The notes under the pieces were generated by a model. That model searched no databases and was not told the origin of the DNA. It saw nothing but the letters and a program-made list of their open reading frames with translations. From Gammaproteobacteria bacterium (GTDB lineage: Bacteria; Pseudomonadota; Gammaproteobacteria; UBA4575), in assembly GCA_014075255.1 (NCBI GenBank), contig CP046178.1, positions 72,001 to 136,000 on the forward strand: a stretch of DNA of 64,000 nt, written 5' to 3'. Below, piece by piece: positions 1 through 8,708 of this stretch. Positions within the stretch are counted from its first letter, which is position 1. Every line of letters starts with the position of its first letter. Made by a program: the position numbers and the translations under genes.

Positions 1-672
<672 letters not shown>

Positions 673-815
673 ATAACACTCAAGCGAATTGAGTTGTTTA
701 TGAATAAAGTTGAAGTCCAAGAAAAATATCTTGGCAAGACAAGTCTATACTTGAAACCTAGTTACAATCCAAAATTAGAATTTACTGAAAGTTAATTTCA
801 GTAAGTTCAGCCAGT

Positions 816-935
816 TTGCCTGGTGACCAAAGAGCGTTGGTACCACCCGATCCCATCTCGAACTCGGAAGTGAAACGGCGTATCGCCGATGGTAGTTTGG
901 GGTCTCCCCATGCGAGAGTAGGACATTGCCAGGCA
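816..935 (+). rRNA. rrf: 5S ribosomal RNA
   Basis: A 120-base gene with the typical gammaproteobacterial 5S pattern. The terminal helix pairs ttgcctggtgac at the start with the 3' end cattgccaggcat. The internal block ccgatcccatctcgaactcgg and the cgccgatggtagt segment are conserved. It is the last gene of the rRNA operon and is followed at once by a strong intrinsic terminator. Confidence 0.97.
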
Positions 936-943
936 TCAAATTG

Positions 944-979
944 AACCCTCAGTGCTTTTAAGTGCTGAGGGTTTTTTTA
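944..979 (+). terminator. Rho-independent terminator of the rRNA operon
   Basis: The hairpin aaccctcag ... ctgagggtt is followed by a run of seven T. It lies 9 bases after the 5S 3' end, the expected place for the rrn operon terminator. Confidence 0.9.
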
Positions 980-984
980 TTTAC

Positions 985-1059
985 GGTGGTGAGCTCTCGT
1001 TGCTCGAGGCCGTTCTCGGCCATCCCTGGCCTACACGGCACTTGTGCATCCTGCACATC
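985..1059. repeat. GC-rich string of small hairpins after the rRNA operon
   Basis: A block clearly richer in GC than its surroundings, made of short adjoining inverted repeats: gagc/gctc (991-1005), ggccg-ttct-cggcc (1008-1021), ggcca-tccc-tggcc (1018-1031) and gtgca-tcc-tgcac (1044-1056). It has no coding potential. The look is that of a multi-hairpin intergenic repeat of the kind scattered in some gammaproteobacterial genomes, but no second copy occurs in this window, so its repetitive nature is inference. Confidence 0.55.
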
Positions 1060-1084
1060 GTAGGGCATTGCCAGGCATCATATT
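1060..1084 (+). repeat. Duplicate of the 5S rRNA 3' tail
   Basis: These 25 bases match 918-942, the last 18 bases of 5S plus 7 bases of flank, with only two differences (one inside the 5S part, one in the flank). The rest of a 5S gene is absent and the hairpin-rich block lies in its place. It is followed by its own terminator, like the true 5S. It is best read as the remnant of a second 5S gene or of a duplicated operon end. Confidence 0.75.
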
Positions 1085-1086
1085 AG

Positions 1087-1117
1087 AAAAGCCCTGTAAT
1101 TTATTGCAGGGCTTTTT
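1087..1117 (+). terminator. Second Rho-independent terminator
   Basis: A ten-pair stem aaaagccctg / cagggctttt with a loop of about 10 bases and a run of T. It follows the duplicated 5S tail, so transcripts leaving the rRNA operon meet two terminators before the next gene. Confidence 0.85.
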
Positions 1118-1178
1118 TTATGCTTACTTATATAATTGCATACATGATTTATCATTTACAAATATTGGCTGGTGATGA

Positions 1179-2537
1179 GTGACTGAGCATACGCCAAGTA
1201 TTAAAAAATTAGCACGTACTTTTCTTTCAATAGAAACTATGTTGCCAGAACTTGAGCAAGAAGCTGCAAGCGCTAAAAACGAACGCGAAGGAATTATTAC
1301 TGCTAAATATTTTAAACCTGATCAAGATGAGCGCATTAAAGAGTGGTTTACTAAATTTCTAACATTGCGGGAAAGCCTTTGGGAAATCATAGATGAAGTT
1401 CATCAGCAAGCCGCCATAAATATTAATGATATTAAAACAGATGATGAATTTCGATTATTTATAATAGGTTTTAGTGCGGCTTGCCAGGTCGTTAGATTGG
1501 ATCGTTTGTTGTTAGAAAGGGTAGCTACCCATACTTTTATTCAACGTAAGTTAAACGAAGAAATTCCTGAGAAAAATATTGAACCGAAACAGTTCACCAA
1601 TATCTTTGAGGCTTTCGTAGATGTAAGAAATGCGCATAAGATTCTACAAGCGATACGGTTTCTAGATCGCAATCGTAGCAAGATAGGTAGCTTATTGGAT
1701 GATGAGGAGGTGGGTAATTTTGTTAGAGCTTTTCCGCAATATCGTAATTATCTAGATGAACACAAGAGAAACTATTTAAAACGCAGCGTGGACTTTTTTC
1801 GGCACGCTTTTCGTAGGCGGGGTGCCCGCATAAAACAGCAGACACAGTTTAGACTTTTAGAAGTGTCTGGACGAGTATTGTCAGAATGTGTGAATAAGAC
1901 GAATAAGCAAGTCACACATGAGATTCGAGAACAACTTCGTCAATTTTTAAAACCTGGGGATGTGTTTGTAACCAGGCATAAATACGCGCTGACGAACGTA
2001 TTTCTTCCTGGGTTTTGGCCACACTCAGCCATCTATATTGGTACAGAAAACGAGCGTGAAGCATTGGGTATTGAAGTGTCAACTCAAATACAAGAAAAAT
2101 GGCAAGGAAGCATTTGCACATTTGAAGCACTCAAGGACGGTGTTCGAATGCGAACATTGGAAAATACATTAGCTGTGGATGGGTTTGTAGTGTTGCGTCC
2201 CACTGTGTCACAAAAGGGAATTAAGCAAGCCATAGAAAGAGTTATTGCTCACGAGGGTAAGCAGTATAATTTTGATTTCGACTTCTTTCGTTCTGATCGT
2301 TTAGTTTGTACAGAGCTTACTTATCGAGCCTATGATGAAATTGAGCATATGAAGATTGAGCTTAAAGAGCGCGCGGGAAGGCCAACGTTATCTGCAGAAG
2401 ATTTATGTGATTTAGCGCTTGATACCCAAATGTTCGATGCCGTGGCAATTTTTGGTGTGCAAAACGTGAATGATTTGGAAACTAACAAGCAACAAGTTAC
2501 GAAATTTCTTAAGAATAGTTATTTAGCAAATAATTAA
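1179..2537 (+). CDS. Permuted papain-like (YaeF/YiiX, C92-type) domain protein
   Basis: A protein of 452 residues. The C-terminal ~180 residues look like the circularly permuted NlpC/P60-papain fold of the YaeF/YiiX family, in which the histidine precedes the cysteine. GDVFVTRH begins the domain, His282 lies in WPHSAIYIG, and Cys377 lies in LVCTELTYRAYD. Family members are suspected amidases or thiol hydrolases acting on lipids or peptides; no substrate can be assigned here. The N-terminal ~250 residues are helical, charged and unrecognised. There is no signal peptide, so it is probably cytoplasmic. The start is GTG, the first usable codon of the frame; the nearby ATG at 1174 runs into a stop. 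The next gene, 15 bases on, also encodes a Cys/His/Asp protein. Confidence 0.7.
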   Translation: MTEHTPSIKKLARTFLSIETMLPELEQEAASAKNEREGIITAKYFKPDQDERIKEWFTKFLTLRESLWEIIDEVHQQAAININDIKTDDEFRLFIIGFSAACQVVRLDRLLLERVATHTFIQRKLNEEIPEKNIEPKQFTNIFEAFVDVRNAHKILQAIRFLDRNRSKIGSLLDDEEVGNFVRAFPQYRNYLDEHKRNYLKRSVDFFRHAFRRRGARIKQQTQFRLLEVSGRVLSECVNKTNKQVTHEIREQLRQFLKPGDVFVTRHKYALTNVFLPGFWPHSAIYIGTENEREALGIEVSTQIQEKWQGSICTFEALKDGVRMRTLENTLAVDGFVVLRPTVSQKGIKQAIERVIAHEGKQYNFDFDFFRSDRLVCTELTYRAYDEIEHMKIELKERAGRPTLSAEDLCDLALDTQMFDAVAIFGVQNVNDLETNKQQVTKFLKNSYLANN

Positions 2538-2552
2538 GATTTCAATGTACTG

Positions 2553-3218
2553 ATGATTGTTATGAATGTATCAAAGGTAAGCTTTATTCTTGGTTTGGTG
2601 CTGGGTTCTTTTTGTGCTTTTGGGAAGGGCATGCCCAATGCATCAGAAATAGCAAGATTACACGTTAAAAAATTACATGACTCTGAAACCATATTTGATT
2701 TAAACAGTCTTCCTGTTTGTTCAAGGTACGGCTGTTTAAAAATTACGAATGTGTCACTAACCAATGAGCAGTGGGGAAGTGTCGTTGCTGCGTTTAATAC
2801 TCGTACTGTATCAGCTGCGAAAGAGCGAAAATTGTTGTCAGTTGTTATTGGGCAAATAGAGGCTATTGTAGGTGCTAAGAACAATACGCACAGCGATGTT
2901 GGTGGGACGTTTAATATTTACTTAAATCCAGGTCAGGGTAAAAGCGAGCAAATGGATTGTATAGATGAATCTGCAAATACCTTATTGTATTTAAGAATTT
3001 TACAGCAACAGCGAAAATTATATTGGCATGATATCTATGGATTAAGTGGTCGGGGAGGTATTAGGGCGGGTTATCCGCATACAGCAGTTTTAATTATTGA
3101 TAAAAAAACCGGTCAAAAATATATTATCGATTCTTGGTTCCATGATAATGGTGAGCCGGCTGAAGTTGTTCCACATAAAGTGTGGAAAAAAGGTTGGAAG
3201 CCTGGTGAGAAGTATTAG
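2553..3218 (+). CDS. Secreted protein with a transglutaminase-like Cys-His-Asp arrangement
   Basis: A protein of 221 residues that I do not recognise as a named family. The N-terminus (MNVSKVSFILGLVLGSFCAF, starting at the second Met) is a plausible Sec signal peptide, so export to the periplasm is likely. Three spaced residues stand out: Cys136 in QMDCIDES, His176 in YPHTAVLIID and Asp193 in YIIDSWFHD. The order Cys-His-Asp and the beta-strand-like context after His resemble transglutaminase/papain-type cysteine enzymes; this is inference from pattern only. It lies 15 bases after the C92-like gene and is probably co-transcribed. The start could be ATG 2553 or ATG 2562. Confidence 0.6.
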   Translation: MIVMNVSKVSFILGLVLGSFCAFGKGMPNASEIARLHVKKLHDSETIFDLNSLPVCSRYGCLKITNVSLTNEQWGSVVAAFNTRTVSAAKERKLLSVVIGQIEAIVGAKNNTHSDVGGTFNIYLNPGQGKSEQMDCIDESANTLLYLRILQQQRKLYWHDIYGLSGRGGIRAGYPHTAVLIIDKKTGQKYIIDSWFHDNGEPAEVVPHKVWKKGWKPGEKY

Positions 3219-3228
3219 ATTGTTGTAA

Positions 3229-3257
3229 ATGCACCTCGCAGATATTGCGAGGTGCAT
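3229..3257. terminator. Inverted repeat between convergent genes
   Basis: A perfect 12-pair stem (atgcacctcgca / tgcgaggtgcat) with a 5-base loop lies between the ends of two convergent genes. It has no clear T-run on either side, so it may be a weak bidirectional terminator or an mRNA 3'-end stabiliser. Confidence 0.55.
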
Positions 3258-3277
3258 CGAGCTATTGTAAGTATATT

Positions 3278-3766
3278 TTAGTTAACAAGAGTGTCTGTAA
3301 TGATATGAGAGTTAACAATGTCCTTGCGAACTGACCATAGAATAGCAAGTACTTCATTTTGTTCTTGTTGCGCCATTTTATGCATTGCGCATGCTGCTAG
3401 CACGTCATCTACTACTGCATTAAATTCCATTTCATTAATGTTCATGCCTTTGTGAGCAGACTTCATGTCCATGCCTTTATATTCAACATCGGTCGCACCA
3501 GTTGCTGCAGCAAAAATTTCAAATACTCTTTTCTTTACGTAAGAAGGGTCGCTGCCAGCGAAGCGATCTTTCACGATTGGATTTTTAGCATGGTTGTTCC
3601 ATATATCTTCTACAATAGCTTTAACCTTATCTTTGCCACCAATACGGTCATATAAAGATTTAGCTGCTGGGGCAGCAGCAGAAGTAGATGAATCGGGTGT
3701 TTCTGATGAGCATGCAACCATTAGTGTTGCTGCAAAAAATATTGGTATGAGGCTGATAATTTTCAT
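3278..3766 (-). CDS. Lipoprotein-anchored group 1 truncated hemoglobin
   Basis: A protein of 162 residues. Residues 1-19 form a lipoprotein signal peptide ending in the lipobox MVAC (Cys19), followed by a Ser/Ala/Pro linker. From LYDRIGG at about residue 38 on it matches group 1 truncated globins: KNPIVKDRF, the GMDM-x4-HKGMNI block with probable proximal heme ligand His105, and a C-terminal helix. Family roles are O2 or NO binding and NO detoxification, usually in the cytoplasm; the lipobox instead predicts a membrane-attached periplasmic globin. The position aligned with the usual distal Tyr (B10) appears to be Trp56, which would alter ligand chemistry. Transcribed alone, divergent from uup and convergent with the upstream pair. 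Confidence 0.88.
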   Translation of the reverse strand: MKIISLIPIFFAATLMVACSSETPDSSTSAAAPAAKSLYDRIGGKDKVKAIVEDIWNNHAKNPIVKDRFAGSDPSYVKKRVFEIFAAATGATDVEYKGMDMKSAHKGMNINEMEFNAVVDDVLAACAMHKMAQQEQNEVLAILWSVRKDIVNSHIITDTLVN

Positions 3767-3913
3767 TTTGTAAACTCCGTGTTCTCAGCGAGAATTTCGA
3801 TTTTATTTATTCATATATAGTACTCATATTCAGACTTTCTTACTACTCTTGTATATGGCCTATATCATTGATTTGTATATGCTAATTTAAACAAATAAGA
3901 CTATAAAGCAAAC

Positions 3914-5797
3914 ATGACCTTAGTTCGATTTGATGAGGTGTCGCTTGAGTTTGGTGACACGCCATTATTAATGGAAGCCAATTTTGCCATTGAGGCGAAG
4001 GAGCGCGTGTGCCTGATTGGTCGTAATGGTGCGGGTAAGTCGTCGATGCTGAAGATGATTGCCAACGAGCTGCAACCGGATCATGGCTTGGTGCAATGGA
4101 AAGGTAATCTGCGTGTCAGCACACTTGAGCAGAATTTATTAGAAAGCTCTGATGAGGTTGTGAAAGATGTTGTATTGCACGGATTGCAGGAGCAACAAAA
4201 GTTAATTGATCAATATAATGAACTATCTCATAAAGATTTAGATAAACAAGGTCTGAATGAATTGCATGATTTGCAACTCCTTATCGACGCTTGTGGAGGT
4301 TGGCAGCTGGCGCAACGTGTAGAAACCATCATGACGCAACTACAGTTGCCTGCTGAACAAAAGTTGAGTGAATTGTCAGGTGGCTGGCGTCGTCGTGTAG
4401 CGTTGGGGAAAGCATTGGTCTCGCAACCAGAATTACTTTTGTTGGATGAGCCCACTAATCATTTGGACATCAGTACGATTGAATGGCTGGAACATCATGT
4501 GCGGGGTTATCAAGGCAGCGTAATCTTTATTACTCATGATCGCACTTTTTTACAAAAGCTTGCGACACGTATTGTTGAAATTGATCGAGGCAAGCTAATT
4601 AGTTGGCCCGGGAATTATCAAAATTACCTTAAGTTAAAAGAAAAGGTGCTAGAAGAAGAGGAAACGAGCAATAAATTATTCGATAAAAAGCTTGCACAAG
4701 AAGAGGTTTGGATACGTCAGGGTATTAAAGCAAGACGTACACGTAATGAGGGCCGAGTTAGGGCGCTTAAAGCGATGCGTGAGGAACGTAGTAAACGAAT
4801 TAAACGGGAAAGCTCAGCACGTGTGCATCTTGAAACAGCTGAAAAATCTGGAAAGAAAGTAATTGCTGTGCGTAATGTTACACATGGTTATGGCGATAGA
4901 ACGTTAATTAAAGATTTTTCACTTAAAGTCCAGCGTGGAGATCGAATTGGTTTAATTGGTAATAATGGTGTCGGTAAAAGCACGTTGTTGCGAATTCTAT
5001 TGGGTGAAATCATTCCAGAAAAAGGTACGGTTAAGCTTGGTACGAATCTAGAAATTGCCTACTTTGATCAACTTAGGCAGGACTTGGATTTAAATAAGAC
5101 CATTGCAGAAAATATTGGTGATGGGAAAGATTATTTGACGCTACATGGTAAGCAACGACATGTAATTGGTTATTTGAAAAATTTTTTATTTAGCCCAAAA
5201 CGCGCAATGACACCGGTAAAAGCATTGTCAGGTGGTGAGCGCAATAGGGTCATATTGGCAAAACTGTTTACTAAACCTGCAAATCTTTTGGTATTAGATG
5301 AACCAACCAACGATTTAGATGTAGAAATGTTGGAAGTGCTCGAGCAGCGTTTGGTTGAGTACTCAGGAACGTTAATATTGGTAAGTCATGATCGTGACTT
5401 TTTAGATAATGTAGTAACCAGTACGTTGGTTTTTGAAGAAAATGGTAGTGTGAAAGAGTATGTGGGCGGCTACAAAGATTGGGCGCGCCGCGGCAAACAG
5501 CTTTTAGAAACCGACGCTCCTGCTGGAGTAGGCGTGAATAATGCTGCTTCATCGGCTGCAAAAGAAGAAGAGAGAAAACCTAAGAAGTTAAGTTATAAAT
5601 TACAACGTGAGTTAGATGAGTTGCCCGGGAAGATTGAAGAGCTTGAAAAGTTTATTCAGGGGTTGACGACTAAAGTTGAAACACCTGATTTTTATGACAA
5701 ACCTTATGATGAAACGAGTGAAGTGCTTGAGCAATTGTCGACTGCACAACAAGAGCACGATACGGCAATGCAGAGATGGTCAGAGTTGGAGAGTTAG
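3914..5797 (+). CDS. uup: ABC-F ATPase Uup
   Basis: A protein of 627 residues (E. coli Uup 635) with two ABC cassettes and no membrane segment. Cassette 1 has Walker A GRNGAGKSS, signature LSGGWRRR and Walker B LLLLDEPTNHLD. Cassette 2 has GNNGVGKST, LSGGERNR and LLVLDEPTNDLD. The charged linker between them and the C-terminal coiled coil (about 560-627) fit Uup rather than EttA. ABC-F proteins act on the ribosome; Uup has been linked to suppression of transposon precise excision and to ribosome assembly or rescue. The stop codon overlaps that of the convergent mnmH gene by a few bases. No strong Shine-Dalgarno sequence is seen. Confidence 0.93.
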   Translation: MTLVRFDEVSLEFGDTPLLMEANFAIEAKERVCLIGRNGAGKSSMLKMIANELQPDHGLVQWKGNLRVSTLEQNLLESSDEVVKDVVLHGLQEQQKLIDQYNELSHKDLDKQGLNELHDLQLLIDACGGWQLAQRVETIMTQLQLPAEQKLSELSGGWRRRVALGKALVSQPELLLLDEPTNHLDISTIEWLEHHVRGYQGSVIFITHDRTFLQKLATRIVEIDRGKLISWPGNYQNYLKLKEKVLEEEETSNKLFDKKLAQEEVWIRQGIKARRTRNEGRVRALKAMREERSKRIKRESSARVHLETAEKSGKKVIAVRNVTHGYGDRTLIKDFSLKVQRGDRIGLIGNNGVGKSTLLRILLGEIIPEKGTVKLGTNLEIAYFDQLRQDLDLNKTIAENIGDGKDYLTLHGKQRHVIGYLKNFLFSPKRAMTPVKALSGGERNRVILAKLFTKPANLLVLDEPTNDLDVEMLEVLEQRLVEYSGTLILVSHDRDFLDNVVTSTLVFEENGSVKEYVGGYKDWARRGKQLLETDAPAGVGVNNAASSAAKEEERKPKKLSYKLQRELDELPGKIEELEKFIQGLTTKVETPDFYDKPYDETSEVLEQLSTAQQEHDTAMQRWSELES

Positions 5798-6876
5798 CTT
5801 TCTAGGTATTCTTTGCAGGCTTGGTAGTCTCCACGAAAGCAAATAAATTCCTCGCGTTTTTTTAATTGGTCTTCATACATAGGGTCATAATAGTTTTCCA
5901 AGATGATTTTTAGCCAGTCATAATGGTTTGAGATATCGCCTGTGAGAGAATGTTGTTTAAGTGCGTGTTGCATTGCTTTGTAAGCAACTTCATAACGCGC
6001 CGGTCCTAAGCGCTTTTGTATTTTTTCTAGCCCGAGTAGTAAATAGTTAGAAAATGATTGAAGTGCACTGTTTGAGTCTAAAGATTCAAACTCAGAATGC
6101 ATGTCTATTACATACTCTTGTATCAATCTTTCTAGCCTTGCTTCATAAGGCTCTTCAATAACTACTAACTGAGACTCACGCATTTTTCCAAATAAAGATT
6201 TTGGCAGTCCTGCTTTGCCAATGGTGCGAGCCTCATCTTCTAAAATGATATTTAAGATATTTTTGTGTCTTAGCTTCAAAAAATCTATCGCTAAAATATT
6301 TTCAAAATTTACTTGGTTGTTTTGAGGTTGCGCATGGCCACCAAAACTTGAGCCGCGATGATAAGCAGCCGCTTCTAAATCTATCGCATTGTCTAGTTTA
6401 TTGATAAGTATAGTTTTAGCGGAGCCTGTTTTACCGCCTACGAGCATAAAAGAACAATCTTTTGCAGCATGATCAAGTTCATTTAATAAGAATGTTCGTA
6501 GGGCTTTGAATCCTCCGGTTACGATGGGCAGATCTACACCAGCTTCTTGCATCCATTGTTGGGCTATTCTGGAGCGTAAACCGCCACGAAAGCAATATAG
6601 CGAACCGTTCGGATTTTGATTTGCAAATTTTACCCAGGCAGCGATTCGTGCTTCGCGTATTTCACCTTGTACCAGCTCGTGGCCTTTCTCTATTGCTCTG
6701 TCTTGGCCAAGATTTTTATAGCAAGTGCCTACAATCTCACGTTGTTGGTTATCCATGATTGGTAGATTCTTAGATGTAGGGAATGCGCCACGCTCAAATT
6801 CAATTGGAGCCCGTACGTCCATCATGGGGGAATTATTTAAAAATAATTCTGTGTAGAGCTGATAGTTTTCTTGCAT
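5794..6876 (-). CDS. mnmH: tRNA 2-selenouridine synthase (MnmH/SelU/YbbB)
   Basis: A protein of 360 residues (E. coli 364). An N-terminal rhodanese domain has the catalytic Cys95 in YCFRGGLRSR. A P-loop domain follows with GGKTGSAKT at about 147-155. The family converts 2-thiouridine at tRNA wobble position 34 to 2-selenouridine through a geranylated intermediate, using selenophosphate. I chose the ATG at 6876: it sits one base after the stop of the upstream gene and begins at the family's N-terminus, whereas the longer frame adds 15 residues that overlap that gene. Translational coupling is likely. Its presence suggests selenophosphate use, but no selD is in this window. Confidence 0.93.
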   Translation of the reverse strand: MQENYQLYTELFLNNSPMMDVRAPIEFERGAFPTSKNLPIMDNQQREIVGTCYKNLGQDRAIEKGHELVQGEIREARIAAWVKFANQNPNGSLYCFRGGLRSRIAQQWMQEAGVDLPIVTGGFKALRTFLLNELDHAAKDCSFMLVGGKTGSAKTILINKLDNAIDLEAAAYHRGSSFGGHAQPQNNQVNFENILAIDFLKLRHKNILNIILEDEARTIGKAGLPKSLFGKMRESQLVVIEEPYEARLERLIQEYVIDMHSEFESLDSNSALQSFSNYLLLGLEKIQKRLGPARYEVAYKAMQHALKQHSLTGDISNHYDWLKIILENYYDPMYEDQLKKREEFICFRGDYQACKEYLES

Positions 6877-6877
6877 G

Positions 6878-7549
6878 CTAGTCGCGGGAAAAATAAATAT
6901 CACCGTAACTCGCGCTTGCAATGCCTTTGGAGTTATCGGTGTCGGTCATGATGGCAACACCATCGATATATTTTGGTAGTTTTTTAAAATATAGCATCAG
7001 GTCTTCTTTGATATTAATTTTTTCGTGCTGCCAAATATTTGTTTCATCACGGTTGGATCTAAGAGGGATCATAATTGCTTTGTCGGTAAAAGCATTGGGC
7101 CAATGTGATTCTGAGGAGTCATTACTAGACCATACATAGTTTAAAGCTTTTGCGCTTAATGGTGTGTATCCTGTTTTAAATACAACATAAATTCTTGCCG
7201 CGTAATCATCGCCGCTTTTGTCTTTTTCATTGAGTTCTGGCAAGGCTTTGTCTATCCGCCAACTCCAATTCAAAAAAGGAGTTTCATGTATGTTAACCTT
7301 TATTTTTTTGTATAAAGCAGATGCGGATTGCTTGCTCTCTGCATGTAAATAAGAATTCTGTTCTTCACTTTTAATAGAGTATTGCGTTTCACCTTTAAAT
7401 GATTTGTTTTCCCAGTCGTCAAGGTCCATTTCTGAGAAGTGTGCAATCAGGATGGTTTCTTCATTCGATAAATCAGCAGTAACATCCATTGCCAATATTG
7501 TGATTAGAGCAACTAAAAGAGCCAATATGTATTTTTTAAGGGTTGTCAT
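6878..7549 (-). CDS. DUF3047 family exported protein
   Basis: A protein of 223 residues with an N-terminal signal peptide (hydrophobic stretch ILALLVALITILAMDVTA) followed by a beta-rich domain resembling the DUF3047 family: a FSEMDLDDWENKSFKG start, LNWSWRID, a DDYAARIYVVF strand, NYVWSS and a C-terminal DTDNSKG segment. The function of the family is unknown. The start is ATG at 7549 because AGGA lies 5 bases upstream; a longer frame from 7570 lacks such a site. It is the first gene of a two-gene unit with mnmH. Confidence 0.8.
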   Translation of the reverse strand: MTTLKKYILALLVALITILAMDVTADLSNEETILIAHFSEMDLDDWENKSFKGETQYSIKSEEQNSYLHAESKQSASALYKKIKVNIHETPFLNWSWRIDKALPELNEKDKSGDDYAARIYVVFKTGYTPLSAKALNYVWSSNDSSESHWPNAFTDKAIMIPLRSNRDETNIWQHEKINIKEDLMLYFKKLPKYIDGVAIMTDTDNSKGIASASYGDIYFSRD

Positions 7550-7629
7550 GTATATCCTTTTTTCAATCAATCATTTTCCCAATTAACGCTTTTCCTAGTA
7601 AGCTTCTATTTTTATAGTCCATTAATTAA

Positions 7630-8673
7630 ATGCTAAATAACAAATACTATACTCAAGACCAGCATGGGCCCTATGAGTTCTATGCCTTAGGTGATTTTCA
7701 GCTTGAATCGGGTGAGATCTTAAATAATGCACAATTAGCTTTTGCAGTTCATGGCAAGTTAAATGAAGCGAAAGATAATGCCATTCTATTCACCATCATG
7801 TTCTCAGGCACGTCCAAGAATATGGAGCATTATATAGGCGCAGGTAAGGCGCTAGATCCTGAAAAGTATTGCATCATACTTCCTAATCAGCTGGGCGGTG
7901 GTTTATCTACATCCCCGCATAATATAGATGGGTCACAAGCCATGACGGGTTTTCCAAATATATCCATAGCCGACGATGTAGCTGCGCAGCGTAAATTGCT
8001 AACTGAGTATTTTGGAATTCAAGAACTACAGTTAGTAACCGGTTGGTCGATGGGTGCGCAACAGACCTATGAGTGGGCAATACGCTATCCAGATATGGTT
8101 AAACGTGCGGCACCTATTGCTGGAACAGCTAAATGCACGTCGCATGATGCATTATATGTAGATGTATTTAGTGATGCGCTGAAGTCTGACCCTGCTTGGA
8201 ATGGCGGCAACTATACTGAAGTGCATAGTTGCAAACTCGGGCTGAAGCGTTTAGCGAACGTGTTTGCTTTGATGGGTTGCTGCACAGAGTTCTATAATAA
8301 AGAACAGTGGGTAAAATTAGGTTTTGGCTCTATGCAGAAAATGTTAGAAGGTTTTTGGCATGCTTGGTTTCAGCCGATGGATGCCAACGCACTTTTAACT
8401 CAAGCTAAAAAATGGAAAAGTGGAGACTCTAGCAAGCACGCTGGAGGAGATTTAGTTCAAGCGCTTAAAAGAATTAAGGCAAAAACCTATGTTATTGCAT
8501 TCGAGCAGGATATGTTTGTACCTGTGAAGGATTGCAAATATGAACAGAAGTATATTGCAAATAGTGAATTAATAGTGATTCCATCTTTAATGGGGCATTT
8601 CGCCATGTTAGGTTTGCTGGAAGAAGATTTTGCAGCGATTAATGATACATTCATGTCGTTGTTGAGCAGTTAA
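7630..8673 (+). CDS. Alpha/beta hydrolase of the homoserine O-acetyltransferase (MetX)-like family
   Basis: A protein of 347 residues with the MetX-type alpha/beta-hydrolase layout. An early FSGTSKN segment is followed by NQLGGGLSTSP, a nucleophile elbow GWSMGAQQ, AIRYPDMVKRAAPIAGTA, the acid Asp in FEQDMFVPV and His in LMGHFAMLG. True MetX enzymes make O-acetyl-homoserine and usually have a G-x-SMGG elbow; here it is GWSMGA and the protein is shorter. An acyltransferase or hydrolase acting on another substrate is therefore possible. No methionine gene is adjacent; gmd follows after 35 bases. The fold is clear and the substrate is not. Confidence 0.75.
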   Translation: MLNNKYYTQDQHGPYEFYALGDFQLESGEILNNAQLAFAVHGKLNEAKDNAILFTIMFSGTSKNMEHYIGAGKALDPEKYCIILPNQLGGGLSTSPHNIDGSQAMTGFPNISIADDVAAQRKLLTEYFGIQELQLVTGWSMGAQQTYEWAIRYPDMVKRAAPIAGTAKCTSHDALYVDVFSDALKSDPAWNGGNYTEVHSCKLGLKRLANVFALMGCCTEFYNKEQWVKLGFGSMQKMLEGFWHAWFQPMDANALLTQAKKWKSGDSSKHAGGDLVQALKRIKAKTYVIAFEQDMFVPVKDCKYEQKYIANSELIVIPSLMGHFAMLGLLEEDFAAINDTFMSLLSS

Positions 8674-8708
8674 AAATTTTATAAATAGGATTTGAATAAA
8701 ACTGAAAA

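Noticed and set aside
6877-6921. N-terminal extension of MnmH by 15 residues
   Set aside because: It overlaps the end of the upstream gene and has no counterpart in the family; the ATG at 6876 fits better.
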